A stretch of 64,000 nucleotides of DNA from contig JAIOPQ010000088.1 of NCBI GenBank assembly GCA_021413825.1, positions 32,556 through 96,555 on the forward strand, written 5' to 3'. The DNA comes from Spirochaetia bacterium. Lineage in GTDB: Bacteria; Spirochaetota; Leptospiria; Leptospirales; Leptonemataceae. The position numbers and the translations under genes were made by a program. The notes under the pieces were generated by a model. The model ran no database searches and had not been told where the DNA came from. It saw nothing but the letters and a program-made list of their open reading frames with translations. This document shows, piece by piece, positions 9,966 through 18,813 of this stretch (the first letter of the stretch is position 1; the number at the start of each line of letters is the position of its first letter).

Positions 9966-10351
9966 CAAGGCGAAACAAAATCATTTATTGGATTTCTACG
10001 CTCTGGCTTGCACTGGGAATGGTGTCGACCGGAGTAGTGCAATTGACCAGAGGGAAAGAGGGATCCGGCGGAGTAGATAGCATCCTCCATCTGGGCTATC
10101 CGCTATATCTTCTGACAATCCTGGGTATCTGGAAACTCCTTGGAGTTGCGGCAGTGCTTATTCCTAAATTTCTTTTAGTAAAGGAATGGGCATACGCCGG
10201 CTTTTTCTTTCTATCATCCGGCGCTATACTTTCGCACCTGGCGGCAGGCGACCAGGTAAAGGAAATTTTTCCACCCCTGCTGCTCCTGGCTCTCACAATG
10301 ATATCGTGGTATTTCCGCCCTCTGGATCGCAAAGTAGTCAGCCAATCATAA
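9962..10351 (+). CDS. DoxX-like four-helix membrane protein
   Basis: A 129-residue integral membrane protein with four hydrophobic segments (about 8-26, 46-66, 71-93 and 99-116). It carries the DoxX-like pattern of a G-Y-P-L-Y-L-L-T-I-L-G-I-W-K segment followed by F-L-L-V-K-E-W-A-Y-A-G-F. It overlaps the AHSA1 gene by ATGA. The ArsR/AHSA1/DoxX trio is a recurring operon; the chemistry is unknown. Confidence 0.8.
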   Translation: MTRRNKIIYWISTLWLALGMVSTGVVQLTRGKEGSGGVDSILHLGYPLYLLTILGIWKLLGVAAVLIPKFLLVKEWAYAGFFFLSSGAILSHLAAGDQVKEIFPPLLLLALTMISWYFRPLDRKVVSQS

Positions 10352-10369
10352 TCAAATAGCGAGAACAAC

Positions 10370-10868
10370 ATGAGCAAAGCAGATAGCAAAAAGAAACTCT
10401 CCTCCAAACAGAGCGAAGATTTAATCAAAACGCTGAAGACACGTTTCGAGAAGAACATGATTCGCCATAAGGTTGTTGAATGGTCCAAAGTTCAGACCAG
10501 GCTCGAGGGCAGTTCAAAACTCTGGTCGCTCCACGAAATGGAACAGACAGGTGGCGAACCCGATGTTGTTGGTTATGACAAGAAGAAGGGAGAATTCCTT
10601 TTCTACGATTGCTCTGAAGAAAGTCCTAAGGATCGCCGGAGTTTTTGTTACGACCGCAAAGCCCTTGACTCAAGAAAAATATCGCGAATTGCAGAAACTT
10701 GGAAAGTTCGACACAAAGACTTCGAGCTGGCTATTAACGCCCGCTGATGTCAGGAAACTGGGCGGTGCAATATTTGGGGATCTTCGTTACGACAGGGTAT
10801 TCGTGTATCACAACGGCGCAGAGTCGTACTATGCTGCCAGAGGTTTCCGCGGCTCGCTCCGTATTTGA
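10370..10868 (+). pseudogene. DUF4256 protein, broken by an internal deletion and frame change
   Basis: The first frame gives a good DUF4256 start: F-E-K-N-M-I-R-H-K, K-L-W-S-L-H-E-M-E-Q-T-G-G-E-P-D-V-V-G-Y, F-Y-D-C-S-E-E-S-P and C-Y-D-R-K-A-L-D-S-R-K. It then runs into unrelated residues and stops at 10747. The +1 frame supplies the family's C-terminus: L-T-Q-E-K-Y-R-E-L-Q-K-L-G, T-K-T-S-S-W, R-K-L-G-G-A-I-F, V-F-V-Y-H-N-G-A-E-S-Y-Y-A-A-R-G-F-R-G-S-L. Intact members (about 185 residues) have roughly 20 more residues between these halves. The join is near 10668, at CTTGA/TCAAG sequence. Function of the family is unknown. It is the last gene of the ArsR operon, tail to tail with the next gene one base away. 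Confidence 0.8.
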
Positions 10869-10869
10869 A

Positions 10870-11925
10870 TCATTTCTCAACAACCAGCACGCTTCTTACA
10901 TAATCGTATACTTCTTCATTGGTAATGAGGCCAACATGACCCAGCCCGGGAAATACTCGGAACACCAGGAAGTCTTGTTCGGCCGAATTCCCGTGAGCTG
11001 CCTGCGCCTGCCTGAACACTTCGCCGGACGCACTCTTACGACCCACCAGGCCATCCCCAAAATACAAGTTCACTGGAGACTGATCATCTTTAGTTAGGGT
11101 TCCTACTACTACGTAGTACGTAACATCTGGAATTGGTGCAACATTTGTTCTTTTGGCGCTCAGTATGCCTTCTGCGCCTGCGTGCTTCCAGTCTTCATCT
11201 ACAAGAAAGCCCCAGCGCAGATCTTTGATTCCGTTACTCCGCTGGTTTGCAATATTACCAATGATTCGCGTTGGAATAGTCCAGATAGTTTTAAGGATTG
11301 TGGTAGTGAGATGCCCCAGTTTCTCAAGATAGGATCCATCGTTTGGAACACCGAGCAGTACAACACGGCGAAGTCTTTGTGTCCAGTTTTGGTTCTGAAT
11401 TCCCGCATAGTAACCAGCACTGCGTGATACCAGTCCACCCATGGAATGCGCTACAATTGCGATTTGCTCGGGAGAGAATTCATCGACGAATGCCTGAATT
11501 AGATTGGAAAGGGCACGGCCATTCTCGGAGACATGCATTCCTGAATTATAGCGCACATAGAGAGCCGTTCCACCCGATGCTTCTGCCAAACGCGGAGCGA
11601 ACCCAGGTTTATCTGGTGCATGCTCCTGCCAGAGAACCTCATCCACCATAAGTCCGTGCACAAAAATCAAGACGCGTGCATTCCGCGCTACAATCGATTT
11701 AAAACGAGGATCTGTGATGGCTATGTCTTCCCCGTTCAAGCGAAAAGACATTTGAATTGCGCGAAAATCACCTGACTCAGCAAGCTTGTCACCGATTACT
11801 CCGTTAAGCACAGGGAGCAGATAGTGCGTGTTCTCGCTGCCTTTGCGGTATACAAAGCCAGCTCCACGTCCAATAGCCCAGGCGCCCTTCTTAGTTCCAG
11901 ACCAAACATTCTTCCAGAAACTCAT
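10870..11925 (-). CDS. PGAP1-like alpha/beta hydrolase (lipase/esterase)
   Basis: A 351-residue hydrolase with V-L-I-F-V-H-G-L-M-V near residue 85 (oxyanion hole) and I-V-A-H-S-M-G-G-L-V with Ser161 as nucleophile. A candidate Asp lies in Y-F-G-D-G-L-V-G and the His in G-L-G-H-V-G-L near the C-terminus. No clear signal peptide is seen; the N-terminus is basic and aromatic. It resembles bacterial PGAP1-type lipases; the substrate is unknown. Its start touches the stop of maf, so it is probably co-transcribed with rsmE-maf. Confidence 0.8.
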   Translation of the reverse strand: MSFWKNVWSGTKKGAWAIGRGAGFVYRKGSENTHYLLPVLNGVIGDKLAESGDFRAIQMSFRLNGEDIAITDPRFKSIVARNARVLIFVHGLMVDEVLWQEHAPDKPGFAPRLAEASGGTALYVRYNSGMHVSENGRALSNLIQAFVDEFSPEQIAIVAHSMGGLVSRSAGYYAGIQNQNWTQRLRRVVLLGVPNDGSYLEKLGHLTTTILKTIWTIPTRIIGNIANQRSNGIKDLRWGFLVDEDWKHAGAEGILSAKRTNVAPIPDVTYYVVVGTLTKDDQSPVNLYFGDGLVGRKSASGEVFRQAQAAHGNSAEQDFLVFRVFPGLGHVGLITNEEVYDYVRSVLVVEK

Positions 11926-12614
11926 TAGAATACCCCACTACCAGCTTCAATCAGCATCTCGCGAAACACGGGCAAAGAAAGCCCAATTACATTTGAGTGA
12001 CAGCCGTCTAGTCCAGCTACAAATAGCCCGCCACGACCTTCCAGGGCAAATGCGCCAGCACACTGCAAGGGCTCGCCGGTCCTTACGTATGATTCGATTT
12101 CCTGGTCGTCTGGGTTTGCAAAACGAACTTTTGTGCAGGGTGCTCGCACGATTGATTTTAGAATTTCGCAGCCATCTGGACTCATCCGCAGTAAATACAG
12201 GGCATGTCCAGTCCAGAGCTCTCCTGTCTGTCCGCGCATCATCTTCCAGCGATTGATCGCGTCGCTTGCATCCTGCGGTTTTCCATGAATTTCTCCGCGT
12301 AAGGCAAGCACTGAATCACAACCCAGAAGAAATGCATCACCCGATCGAATCGATGAATCGTAGGTCGCATCCAGCATCTTTTCATCTGGATTGGTGGCGG
12401 AAAGGAGCTTCTCGTTACTTTGGAGTTTTGATTGCAGTTTGGAAATAACATTCTCTGCTTTCTTCTGTGCGAGGATTCGCACCAACTGTTCGGGATTTTT
12501 TTCCAGAATCGAACTCTCATCAAAATCACCAGCAAGAATAATTGGATTAAATCCGGCTGACTCAAGCAGGCGCCGGCGTGCAGGGGAAGCAGAGGCCAGA
12601 ATCAATTGCTTCAT
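11925..12614 (-). CDS. maf: Maf-family nucleotide pyrophosphatase
   Basis: Maf proteins hydrolyse non-canonical and some canonical nucleoside triphosphates to monophosphates. The 229-residue sequence opens with [14 protein letters not shown], the Maf signature, and continues with [10 protein letters not shown] (metal-site Asp), H-G-K-P-Q-D-A and G-A-F-A-L-E-G-R-G. Its own ATG (12612-12614) overlaps the original TGA of rsmE as ATGA. In this sequence the damaged rsmE frame also runs straight into it, giving a 430-codon fused frame. An insert of about 35 residues (near residues 45-85) is longer than usual. Whether the protein is made alone, fused, or both cannot be told. Confidence 0.85.
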   Translation of the reverse strand: MKQLILASASPARRRLLESAGFNPIILAGDFDESSILEKNPEQLVRILAQKKAENVISKLQSKLQSNEKLLSATNPDEKMLDATYDSSIRSGDAFLLGCDSVLALRGEIHGKPQDASDAINRWKMMRGQTGELWTGHALYLLRMSPDGCEILKSIVRAPCTKVRFANPDDQEIESYVRTGEPLQCAGAFALEGRGGLFVAGLDGCHSNVIGLSLPVFREMLIEAGSGVF

Positions 12615-13217
12615 GAAAGGCTCAGTGCAAGCGCGGCGATTGCTGCAGTCTCGATTCCCAACTACAAAACAGATGGCCCGGGTTGAATTGGAATTGGCTG
12701 GTCTTTCTGGAGGAACCAGAATCTCCGCGGCCGTTGGATCGAGGACTACAGGACTCAGCGACTGCTCAAGGCCCCATTCGATTGCTTTTGCAAGCGTAAC
12801 GCCAGGATGAATTACTGGTAGAGTGAAACGCCTGCTCTGCGCTGCAGCTTCTGTGACTATCCGATCTGCGCGTTTTCCAAAATCGTTTCTTTCGCTATGT
12901 TCAAATGCAACCGGAACAATATCTGTAAGTCCAAGCTCAGTCGACTTTTGAAGCAGCCAGTCACGTCTGGGACCCTCTGGAACGGCACAGAGTAAAACAC
13001 GTCGAGACTCGATGCGCTCTTCAAATGTAAGTAAGTCAATTGCTGCGCCGGCATTCGCCCCGGCAGTATCAGAAACAATGCCTGGGTACCGTCTGGATCG
13101 ACCATCTCCGCAGAAGATCGGATCACCTGGCCGGAGTCGTCTTGCGCGTACATGTTGTTTTTCTTCCGGAGTCCACTCCAGGAGTGCTTGGGGTTGGTTG
13201 CGAAAAATAAGAAACAA
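12611..13217 (-). pseudogene. rsmE: RsmE 16S rRNA m3U1498 methyltransferase with deleted SAM-binding knot
   Basis: Residues 1-187 follow RsmE: an RNA-binding start (R-A-R-R-L-R-P-G-D) and the SPOUT segment [17 protein letters not shown], with [12 protein letters not shown]. The frame reaches C-F-V-V-G, where R-s-m-E proteins continue P-E-G-G-F; here it jumps to unrelated residues. The last element of the family, (R)[11 protein letters not shown], is present in another frame and ends at a TGA overlapping the maf ATG. About 28 codons and a frame-changing base have gone at about 12657. Without the knot loop the protein should not bind SAM. A sequencing or assembly deletion would look the same. 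Confidence 0.75.
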
Positions 13218-13278
13218 AATAGCTGGCCTTGCTATTTGTAATTTACAGGAGCAGGCCCTTTTGCAAGCTCACTTTGAC

Positions 13279-13362
13279 GCCGAAGTGGTGGAATTGGTAG
13301 ACACAGTGGACTCAAAATCCACCGGGAGCAATCCCTTGTCGGTTCAAGTCCGACCTTCGGTA
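13279..13362 (+). tRNA. tRNA-Leu (anticodon CAA)
   Basis: An 84-base cloverleaf. Acceptor GCCGAAG pairs with CTTCGGT, with a G1-T72 wobble, and the discriminator is A. The anticodon loop is CTCAAAA within GTGGA/TCCAC, giving CAA. A long variable arm (CGGGAGCAATCCC region) and a TTCAAGT T-loop fit class II tRNA-Leu. CCA is not encoded. Confidence 0.93.
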
Positions 13363-13536
13363 TCACATTAATTTCTTAATACAACGCCCATTGGGGCACT
13401 TGCTGTGATCAATTACGCAATCGCGGTACTGAATTCCGGTAATCGGATCTTCCGCCCTGTATTCAACCAGACAATCGAGCCCTTCTAGCTCAAACTGCCG
13501 CTCCATGTCTCGTTCGAGTTCAATCAGTTTTGGCAT
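13363..13536 (-). CDS. small conserved-looking protein of unknown function
   Basis: 57 residues from an ATG with an excellent GGAGGG site 5 bases upstream; the frame extends to 13563 but has no ribosome-binding site there. The sequence is acidic and carries three Cys (G-L-D-C, R-D-C-V and K-C-P-N-G-R-C, the last with two), so a small metal- or disulfide-bound fold is possible. No family is recognised. It starts 87 bases upstream of nothing else on this strand and its stop abuts the convergent tRNA-Leu. Confidence 0.55.
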   Translation of the reverse strand: MPKLIELERDMERQFELEGLDCLVEYRAEDPITGIQYRDCVIDHSKCPNGRCIKKLM

Positions 13537-13623
13537 GACATCCCTCCGTGGATGACTGCTCATTCGTGCTTGGACGGTACGACCGCCATTTTCGGCGGTT
13601 CTTTCTATACTAGGATTATCGGT

Positions 13624-14688
13624 TTATCCCATGTCGGGACTGTAACTGCGAACTTGATTTCTGCCGCCATGTTTACAGGCGTACAGAGCCTTGTCCGAAC
13701 GTTCGATCATGGTTTTGTTGCTTCTGGCGTCAAGTTCCGGGTCAAAAATGGAGATTCCAATGGACATGGTAACCTTCATTTCCTTGCCTTCGTGGTTTAC
13801 TACCATTGACTCAACCGTAGTGCGAATGTGCTCAGCAAGATCCCGCGCGGTTTTCTCGTCAGCGCCTGGCATTACCACGCAGAATTCTTCTCCGCCGTAA
13901 CGTGCAGCAAAGTCAGTGCGACGCGCAGAATCGATTAGAACGCGCGCAACATGTTTGAGCACTTCATCACCGGCCTGATGTCCATGGGTATCGTTGAAAT
14001 TCTTGAATTTATCTACGTCAGTTAAGAGCAAAGCCAATGGCAATTTGCGTTTAAGCGCCTTATCGCGTTCTTCACGGAAACGACTCTGGAAGTATGCGTG
14101 ATTCTTCAGGCTCGTCATCATATCAACGGTGGCCCGCTCATACAATCTTGCGTTCTCTACTGCAATTCCACCAAGCGAGGCGAGATCAAAAAGAAATCCT
14201 TTCTCACTATCCGGATAGTCTCCGCCTACTGCCTTTTCCCCGAGTAGAATTAATCCTATTACCTTGCCCTTGGCTTTAAGTGGAACCATGAGTTCCACTC
14301 CCAGCTCCCGCAAAGCCTGCATTGGTTTTTGTGAAGCGACTGGCTCTTCAAGATCTACAAGTTTAATGGTTTTGTTTGTAGTCTCCAGAAGTTGAACCAG
14401 CGGCGATTGAACTGGAATGCGATATTCTTCCTCTGGTCTTAAGAATGCAAAGCCACGGAAACTATCCACAGGCCCAATGAAGTCTGAATCCATTTCCGGA
14501 GTCAGAAAAAGTGCAGCCTGCATGGTCTGCACTTGCGCCAGGCAAATATCAAGTATGGCCTGGATCAGATAATTGTAATCAAGCGTTGAGTTTAGCGCTC
14601 GCGAGATCTCGATGAGCTGACGCTGGTCGTAGATCTTCTTCTCGTAGTGTTGAATTTCCTCTGGAAAGCTGAATGACATGGCGGACAT
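13624..14688 (-). CDS. GAF-GGDEF diguanylate cyclase
   Basis: A 354-residue cytosolic protein. An N-terminal coiled helix (about 8-35) leads to a GAF domain (about 30-180, with L-M-V-P-L-K-A-K-G-K-V-I-G-L-I-L-L-G). The GGDEF domain (about 190-350) has R-Y-G-G-E-E-F at the active site, which supports synthesis of cyclic di-GMP from two GTP. R-R-T-D directly upstream fits the R-x-x-D inhibitory site. An unknown ligand would act through GAF. The gene is alone, divergent from the tRNA-fMet gene. Confidence 0.92.
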   Translation of the reverse strand: MSAMSFSFPEEIQHYEKKIYDQRQLIEISRALNSTLDYNYLIQAILDICLAQVQTMQAALFLTPEMDSDFIGPVDSFRGFAFLRPEEEYRIPVQSPLVQLLETTNKTIKLVDLEEPVASQKPMQALRELGVELMVPLKAKGKVIGLILLGEKAVGGDYPDSEKGFLFDLASLGGIAVENARLYERATVDMMTSLKNHAYFQSRFREERDKALKRKLPLALLLTDVDKFKNFNDTHGHQAGDEVLKHVARVLIDSARRTDFAARYGGEEFCVVMPGADEKTARDLAEHIRTTVESMVVNHEGKEMKVTMSIGISIFDPELDARSNKTMIERSDKALYACKHGGRNQVRSYSPDMG

Positions 14689-14769
14689 GACATTGTTGAT
14701 ACCTGTAACCTGGTCAACACCTAAAAAGGGTGGACGTTTAGCCCCCTTTTGGAAAACCTAGTCTTACAC

Positions 14770-14842
<73 letters not shown>

Positions 14843-14845
14843 ATG

Positions 14846-14869
14846 AAAAGGCCCGCGAGGGCCTTTTTT
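14846..14869 (+). terminator. Rho-independent terminator between the two tRNA genes
   Basis: AAAAGGCCC and GGGCCTTTT form a 9-bp stem with a GCGA loop followed by T6. It fills the 29-base spacer between tRNA-fMet and the next tRNA. Confidence 0.8.
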
Positions 14870-14871
14870 GT

Positions 14872-14945
<74 letters not shown>

Positions 14946-14950
14946 ATTTC

Positions 14951-15706
14951 TTATTCCAGGTCTTCATCCTCGTCCACGCCCCCCTTCCGGGGAGTTGGGC
15001 GAGGATGCGGATATTCAAGCTGGCTCAATTCCGCAATCTCAAGCATACGATCATGCAGGTAATGTTCCGGTTCGTCGTGCATGGAGTAAGGCGTGGGCGC
15101 ACCAATGCGAATATCCACGTGCGTTCGAATGAAACCTCTGGTATAGCGAAAGCCCACGCAACAAACAGAAATCGGGGTCTCAGGTCTCCCTGCTACAAAG
15201 CGAAATCCAGGAACCTTGCCCTTCCCCATCTTATTCAAAAAGAACGTTTGCTCGGGAAAAATGACGACTGTGCTCCCTTCATGAAGCTTGTGCCTGGCTA
15301 ACAACAGGAACCCTTTACTCTTAATTGCGTCCTTTCTGTTGATGGGTATTCCACCGCATTTCAGGAAGAAGCCAAAGAACTTTGGATCTGCAAGCGAATG
15401 CTTCATCACGCACCATTGATCACGGCGCTTGCGCGAGTAACAAACAGCACCCAACCCAAGGGGAATGTCCTCATTGCGCTGATGCTTGGCAAGAATCAGT
15501 AAACTGCCGGTTTCCGGAATATTATCTGCGCCGGTGACGCGAATCTTAAAGAAGAGTCTGAGTACGTACTTCCCAAGGAAGATTAGAATGTTGGAGGGCC
15601 ACTGGGATTTTCCAGGGTGAAAAGGTAATTCTGCCACGTGTCGACCTTCGAGAAAATCGCTCCTGAGATCAAGCTCGAATTGACTTGTATGAGACAAGCG
15701 CGACAT
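14951..15706 (-). CDS. PlsC-family 1-acylglycerol-3-phosphate acyltransferase-like protein
   Basis: A 251-residue acyltransferase of the PlsC/LPLAT family, which esterifies lysophosphatidic acid or a related lipid at the inner membrane. The catalytic H-x4-D is in A-K-H-Q-R-N-E-D-I-P-L near residue 74. G-G-I-P-I-N-R lies near 114 and the P-E-G-T block is altered to F-P-E-Q-T-F near 148. A hydrophobic stretch precedes the catalytic motif (about 38-60). The acceptor is not determined by sequence. It starts 8 bases from the divergent AsmA-like gene and ends convergent with tRNA-Met. Confidence 0.85.
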   Translation of the reverse strand: MSRLSHTSQFELDLRSDFLEGRHVAELPFHPGKSQWPSNILIFLGKYVLRLFFKIRVTGADNIPETGSLLILAKHQRNEDIPLGLGAVCYSRKRRDQWCVMKHSLADPKFFGFFLKCGGIPINRKDAIKSKGFLLLARHKLHEGSTVVIFPEQTFFLNKMGKGKVPGFRFVAGRPETPISVCCVGFRYTRGFIRTHVDIRIGAPTPYSMHDEPEHYLHDRMLEIAELSQLEYPHPRPTPRKGGVDEDEDLE

Positions 15707-15714
15707 AATGCAGA

Positions 15715-16647
15715 ATGCTCCTGTGGCTTCTGGGCTCGCTGCTTTTCATTCAAGTCCTGCTACTGGTTGTGCTTAAACCCATTCTAAATCGAATCGCACC
15801 TGAATTATTCACGATTCATTTCACAGGGCCTGGATGGATCTTCCCGCTATTCTTCTTTCGCGCAAAGAAACTCTCACTCATGATTCGCGGAGGTCCGGAT
15901 CGGGATCGAGTCTATCTGCATGCAGATTCAGTTTCATTCTGGGTTTCGCCACTTGATCTGTTAAAAGGTAGAATTGTCCTTGTACACATGCGCCTGATTC
16001 ATCCATTTCTCGAATACTTCAATCGTCAAGATTCGCATGAAAAGAATCGTCTGCTTCCGGCCCCGGGCCGATTCCTGATTCGAGGCGGACGAATCCTGAA
16101 TGGGCGAATCAAAGTCACCGATGAAACTCGGACCCCGCGCTATGAACTCGAACTGAGCAAAATTCACGTGCGAAATGGAAGCGTCGATGTCGGAGTACCA
16201 GCGCAATTGTTCTTCACCCTTGGCCAGGGAACAGCACACCTGGGTGATGGAAATCTCGAGGTGCGAAGCGGGGAGCGCAGCGGCTGGCTGGTCTTAAGCG
16301 GAACGTTAGGTGATATTACTAGCATGCGCGGAATGCCGTTTTTCGGAAGTCGCTTCCTGCTTGAAATGGCTCACAAGTGGGAGGCAGAAACAGGACGCAG
16401 TGTGGTTGCAGGTCAAATCTCCGGATCGGAACAGGACAGAAACCCTGTGCCTTTTGAATTTGAAGTGAACTGGTCGGATTACCGCCTCACGCTGGACCTG
16501 GGCTTACAGCGATTGATTGAGCAGGTAATCAATAGCACGCGCCCGCGCGGGATCAGCATCAAAAGCGGTGTTCTGATGGGCAGCAGACAGTTCTTCGAAT
16601 TGATCAAGAAAGACTACGGCGACGGTCCACTAAAGGAAATCGTTTAA
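15715..16647 (+). CDS. membrane-anchored AsmA-like envelope protein
   Basis: 310 residues with one N-terminal membrane anchor (about 1-22) and a periplasmic beta-rich remainder. Segments such as V-S-F-W-V-S-P-L-D-L-L-K-G-R-I and G-R-I-L-N-G-R-I-K-V resemble AsmA/DUF748-type repeats of the envelope lipid-handling superfamily. The match is by style rather than by a strict motif, so function is not claimed. It is divergent from the PlsC gene with an 8-base gap between start codons. It overlaps the convergent lipoprotein gene by 4 bases. Confidence 0.55.
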   Translation: MLLWLLGSLLFIQVLLLVVLKPILNRIAPELFTIHFTGPGWIFPLFFFRAKKLSLMIRGGPDRDRVYLHADSVSFWVSPLDLLKGRIVLVHMRLIHPFLEYFNRQDSHEKNRLLPAPGRFLIRGGRILNGRIKVTDETRTPRYELELSKIHVRNGSVDVGVPAQLFFTLGQGTAHLGDGNLEVRSGERSGWLVLSGTLGDITSMRGMPFFGSRFLLEMAHKWEAETGRSVVAGQISGSEQDRNPVPFEFEVNWSDYRLTLDLGLQRLIEQVINSTRPRGISIKSGVLMGSRQFFELIKKDYGDGPLKEIV

Positions 16648-17735
16648 AGATCTGCGAATTTCTTCTCTACAATATACACAAGAAATGCCTGCATCCTTGG
16701 CCTGTAGATTGGAAATCTGAAGTAATGGTCGTTTCTCCAGGATACGTAGGTGACACCTTCTGCAATTGCACTATCTGCAAGCAAAGTCATACCGTCGTTT
16801 GGTCCGTAGCGGATCAGATACTCATAGAAGGGTCTGGCTCTATCCGTTACAAAACGAAACAGCGGAACTGCTACAACATTGACGACCAGCATCTGCTGTG
16901 GGATCTTAAGTTCCGATTCCAGGGGAGCGCCTGCTCCGGCGCGCATAGACATAAATCCGTCCCAGTTATAACCGTTCCAACAGAAGTATGCGCGCGCCTC
17001 CATCTTGTATTGCCAGGTTTGATCAATGTCCGTGATTAGATGGCTGCCTTTATTAATACCAACAATGTTGTACCATGCGCGCACCTTCTTAAAGTATGGT
17101 TCATCGCCGCATTTTTGAATGGCCCGTTTAAAATCTCCGCTCCCTTTACTGAGCGATGCAATGATGATTCCCTGAACATCGTCGCGAGATTTTACAAAGT
17201 TACAGATGATTGTAGCATTGGTTTCAATAGTTCCGGTTTGCTCTACTGGAATGACGGCCTCCGCCAGGCCCAATTCCTTTGCCATGGTCCGCAATTCCTG
17301 GCCGTCTGCACCAGTCTGCGGATTGTCAGCATAGAACATTCCCGGGGCTAAGGCAAGTAACAGCTTCTTGCTCGAAAAATCGGGTTTCTTTGTGGCGATT
17401 ACCGTTTGCTTGCGATCAAGGAATTCCACGAGCTCACGATTTCTGGATTCAGAAATCACGCGATGGTAGTACACGGCTGCGGCGCGATCTACATCCTTAG
17501 TATCCTGAACGATTTTGTGCAGACCTTCTTGATTTACGTCAGCGAGCTTTGGCATGCCTGGATATTTAGCGGCCCAGTTCAGGTACTCGACTTCATCGTC
17601 GCAAAGTCCCTTAAGCATGTATGCATTGGTTTCACATTTCACAACACGGGTTTGCTCAGGTACCTCAAGCTTGCGATCCACATGACAGGCAAGACTACCG
17701 AGCAGAAGCAGGACAGCGATACGAGCCAGGCGCAT
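16644..17735 (-). CDS. lipoprotein, paralogue B of a tandem pair, possible serine hydrolase
   Basis: 363 residues with a lipoprotein signal (lipobox L-G-S-L-A-C at about 17). It is a clear paralogue of the next gene (17737). Shared blocks are A-P-G-M-F-Y-x-D-N-P-Q, V-I-P-V-E-Q-T-G-T-I-E, A-S-L-S-K-G-S-G-D, V-G-I-N-K-G-S-H-L-I-T-D-I, W-N-G-Y-N-W-D-G-F-M-S-M-R-A-G-A-G-A-P-L and S-W-R-N-D-H-Y-F-R. The order strand/G-M, S-x-S-K-G-S, N-D-G-M-T-L-L-A-D, then N-D-H suggests an alpha/beta-hydrolase-like Ser-Asp-His set; that is inference. It is the third gene of the Lnb-like operon, one base after the preceding stop. Confidence 0.75.
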   Translation of the reverse strand: MRLARIAVLLLLGSLACHVDRKLEVPEQTRVVKCETNAYMLKGLCDDEVEYLNWAAKYPGMPKLADVNQEGLHKIVQDTKDVDRAAAVYYHRVISESRNRELVEFLDRKQTVIATKKPDFSSKKLLLALAPGMFYADNPQTGADGQELRTMAKELGLAEAVIPVEQTGTIETNATIICNFVKSRDDVQGIIIASLSKGSGDFKRAIQKCGDEPYFKKVRAWYNIVGINKGSHLITDIDQTWQYKMEARAYFCWNGYNWDGFMSMRAGAGAPLESELKIPQQMLVVNVVAVPLFRFVTDRARPFYEYLIRYGPNDGMTLLADSAIAEGVTYVSWRNDHYFRFPIYRPRMQAFLVYIVEKKFADL

Positions 17736-17736
17736 A

Positions 17737-18813
17737 TTAGCGCATCCCCACTTCTACGGCGTACGCAATCATCGCATAGAGCCTGGCTTCGGGGATTTCG
17801 TAGCGGAAGTAATGATCGTTTCGCCACGATGCATACGTCACGCCTTCTGGAATATGGCTATCTGCAAGCAGTGTCAGACCATCGTTTGGACCATAGCGTG
17901 TTAGATAATCATAGAACGGTTTAGCGCGTTCTGAAACATACTTGCTTCCCGGAATTGCAACAACGCTGATGATTTTCATATGAGCAGGAACTACGAGTGG
18001 AGTTTCCAGTGGAGCGCCAGCACCGGCGCGCATGGACATGAACCCATCCCAGTTGTAACCCTTAAAACAGAAATATGACCTGGCTTCCATTTTGTACTGC
18101 CAGGTGTTGTCAATGTCGGTGATCAAGTGGCTTCCCTTGTTAATGCCAACAACGTTATACCAGACCTTAACCTTTTTAAAGTATGGTTCATTGCCACAAA
18201 TCTGTATGGCGCGTTTAACATCGCCGCTGCCCTTACTTAAAGACGCAAGAATGATCGATCCAAAAAAATCTTCCTTCTCTACGTATTCACAGATTGTATG
18301 CGCATTTTCTTCGATGGTTCCAGTTTGTTCGACTGGAATAATCCCATCAGAAATTCCAAGCTTCCGAGCCATCATGCGGAACTGTTTTCCATCTGCCCCT
18401 ACTTGCGGATTATCCCTGTAGAACATCCCGGGGGCAAACAGAAGTAGAACCTTCTTATCCACAAAGTTGGGCAGCTTTTTCTCAATTTCCTTTTCTCGCC
18501 GCAGCAGGTAGGCCATGAACTCCACGTTCTTTGGATCTGTAACCATACGATGATAGTATAACGCGGCGGCACGGTCGACGCTCTTCTCTGTCTGAGAAAC
18601 CTGGCTGAGTCTCTCGCGAGTCAAGTCTTCAATTCGTGGATACTGTTTGTAATCCTGGGCCCATTTCAGATTTGCAACTTCGTCCGCACAGAGCCCATCA
18701 AGGTAGAGCATGGAACCCTTGCAGGCAGAAAGATCCACGTCTGCTGTCTTAAGCTCTTTGTCCACATGACAGGCGGTCGCAGACAGCAGTAAGAATAACG
18801 CGACGCGTTTCAT
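17737..18813 (-). CDS. lipoprotein, paralogue A of a tandem pair, possible serine hydrolase
   Basis: 358 residues from the ATG overlapping (ATGA) the stop of the Lnb-like gene; the frame is open to 18849 but only the inner start gives a proper signal (lipobox L-S-A-T-A-C). All blocks of its neighbour at 16644 recur: F-A-P-G-M-F-Y-R-D-N-P-Q, A-S-L-S-K-G-S-G-D, W-Y-N-V-V-G-I-N-K-G-S-H, R-A-G-A-G-A-P-L and S-W-R-N-D-H-Y-F-R. Four or more Cys are conserved between the copies (for example N-x-C and E-P-Y-F-K-K context), which suits an envelope protein. No named family is recognised. Confidence 0.75.
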   Translation of the reverse strand: MKRVALFLLLSATACHVDKELKTADVDLSACKGSMLYLDGLCADEVANLKWAQDYKQYPRIEDLTRERLSQVSQTEKSVDRAAALYYHRMVTDPKNVEFMAYLLRREKEIEKKLPNFVDKKVLLLFAPGMFYRDNPQVGADGKQFRMMARKLGISDGIIPVEQTGTIEENAHTICEYVEKEDFFGSIILASLSKGSGDVKRAIQICGNEPYFKKVKVWYNVVGINKGSHLITDIDNTWQYKMEARSYFCFKGYNWDGFMSMRAGAGAPLETPLVVPAHMKIISVVAIPGSKYVSERAKPFYDYLTRYGPNDGLTLLADSHIPEGVTYASWRNDHYFRYEIPEARLYAMIAYAVEVGMR

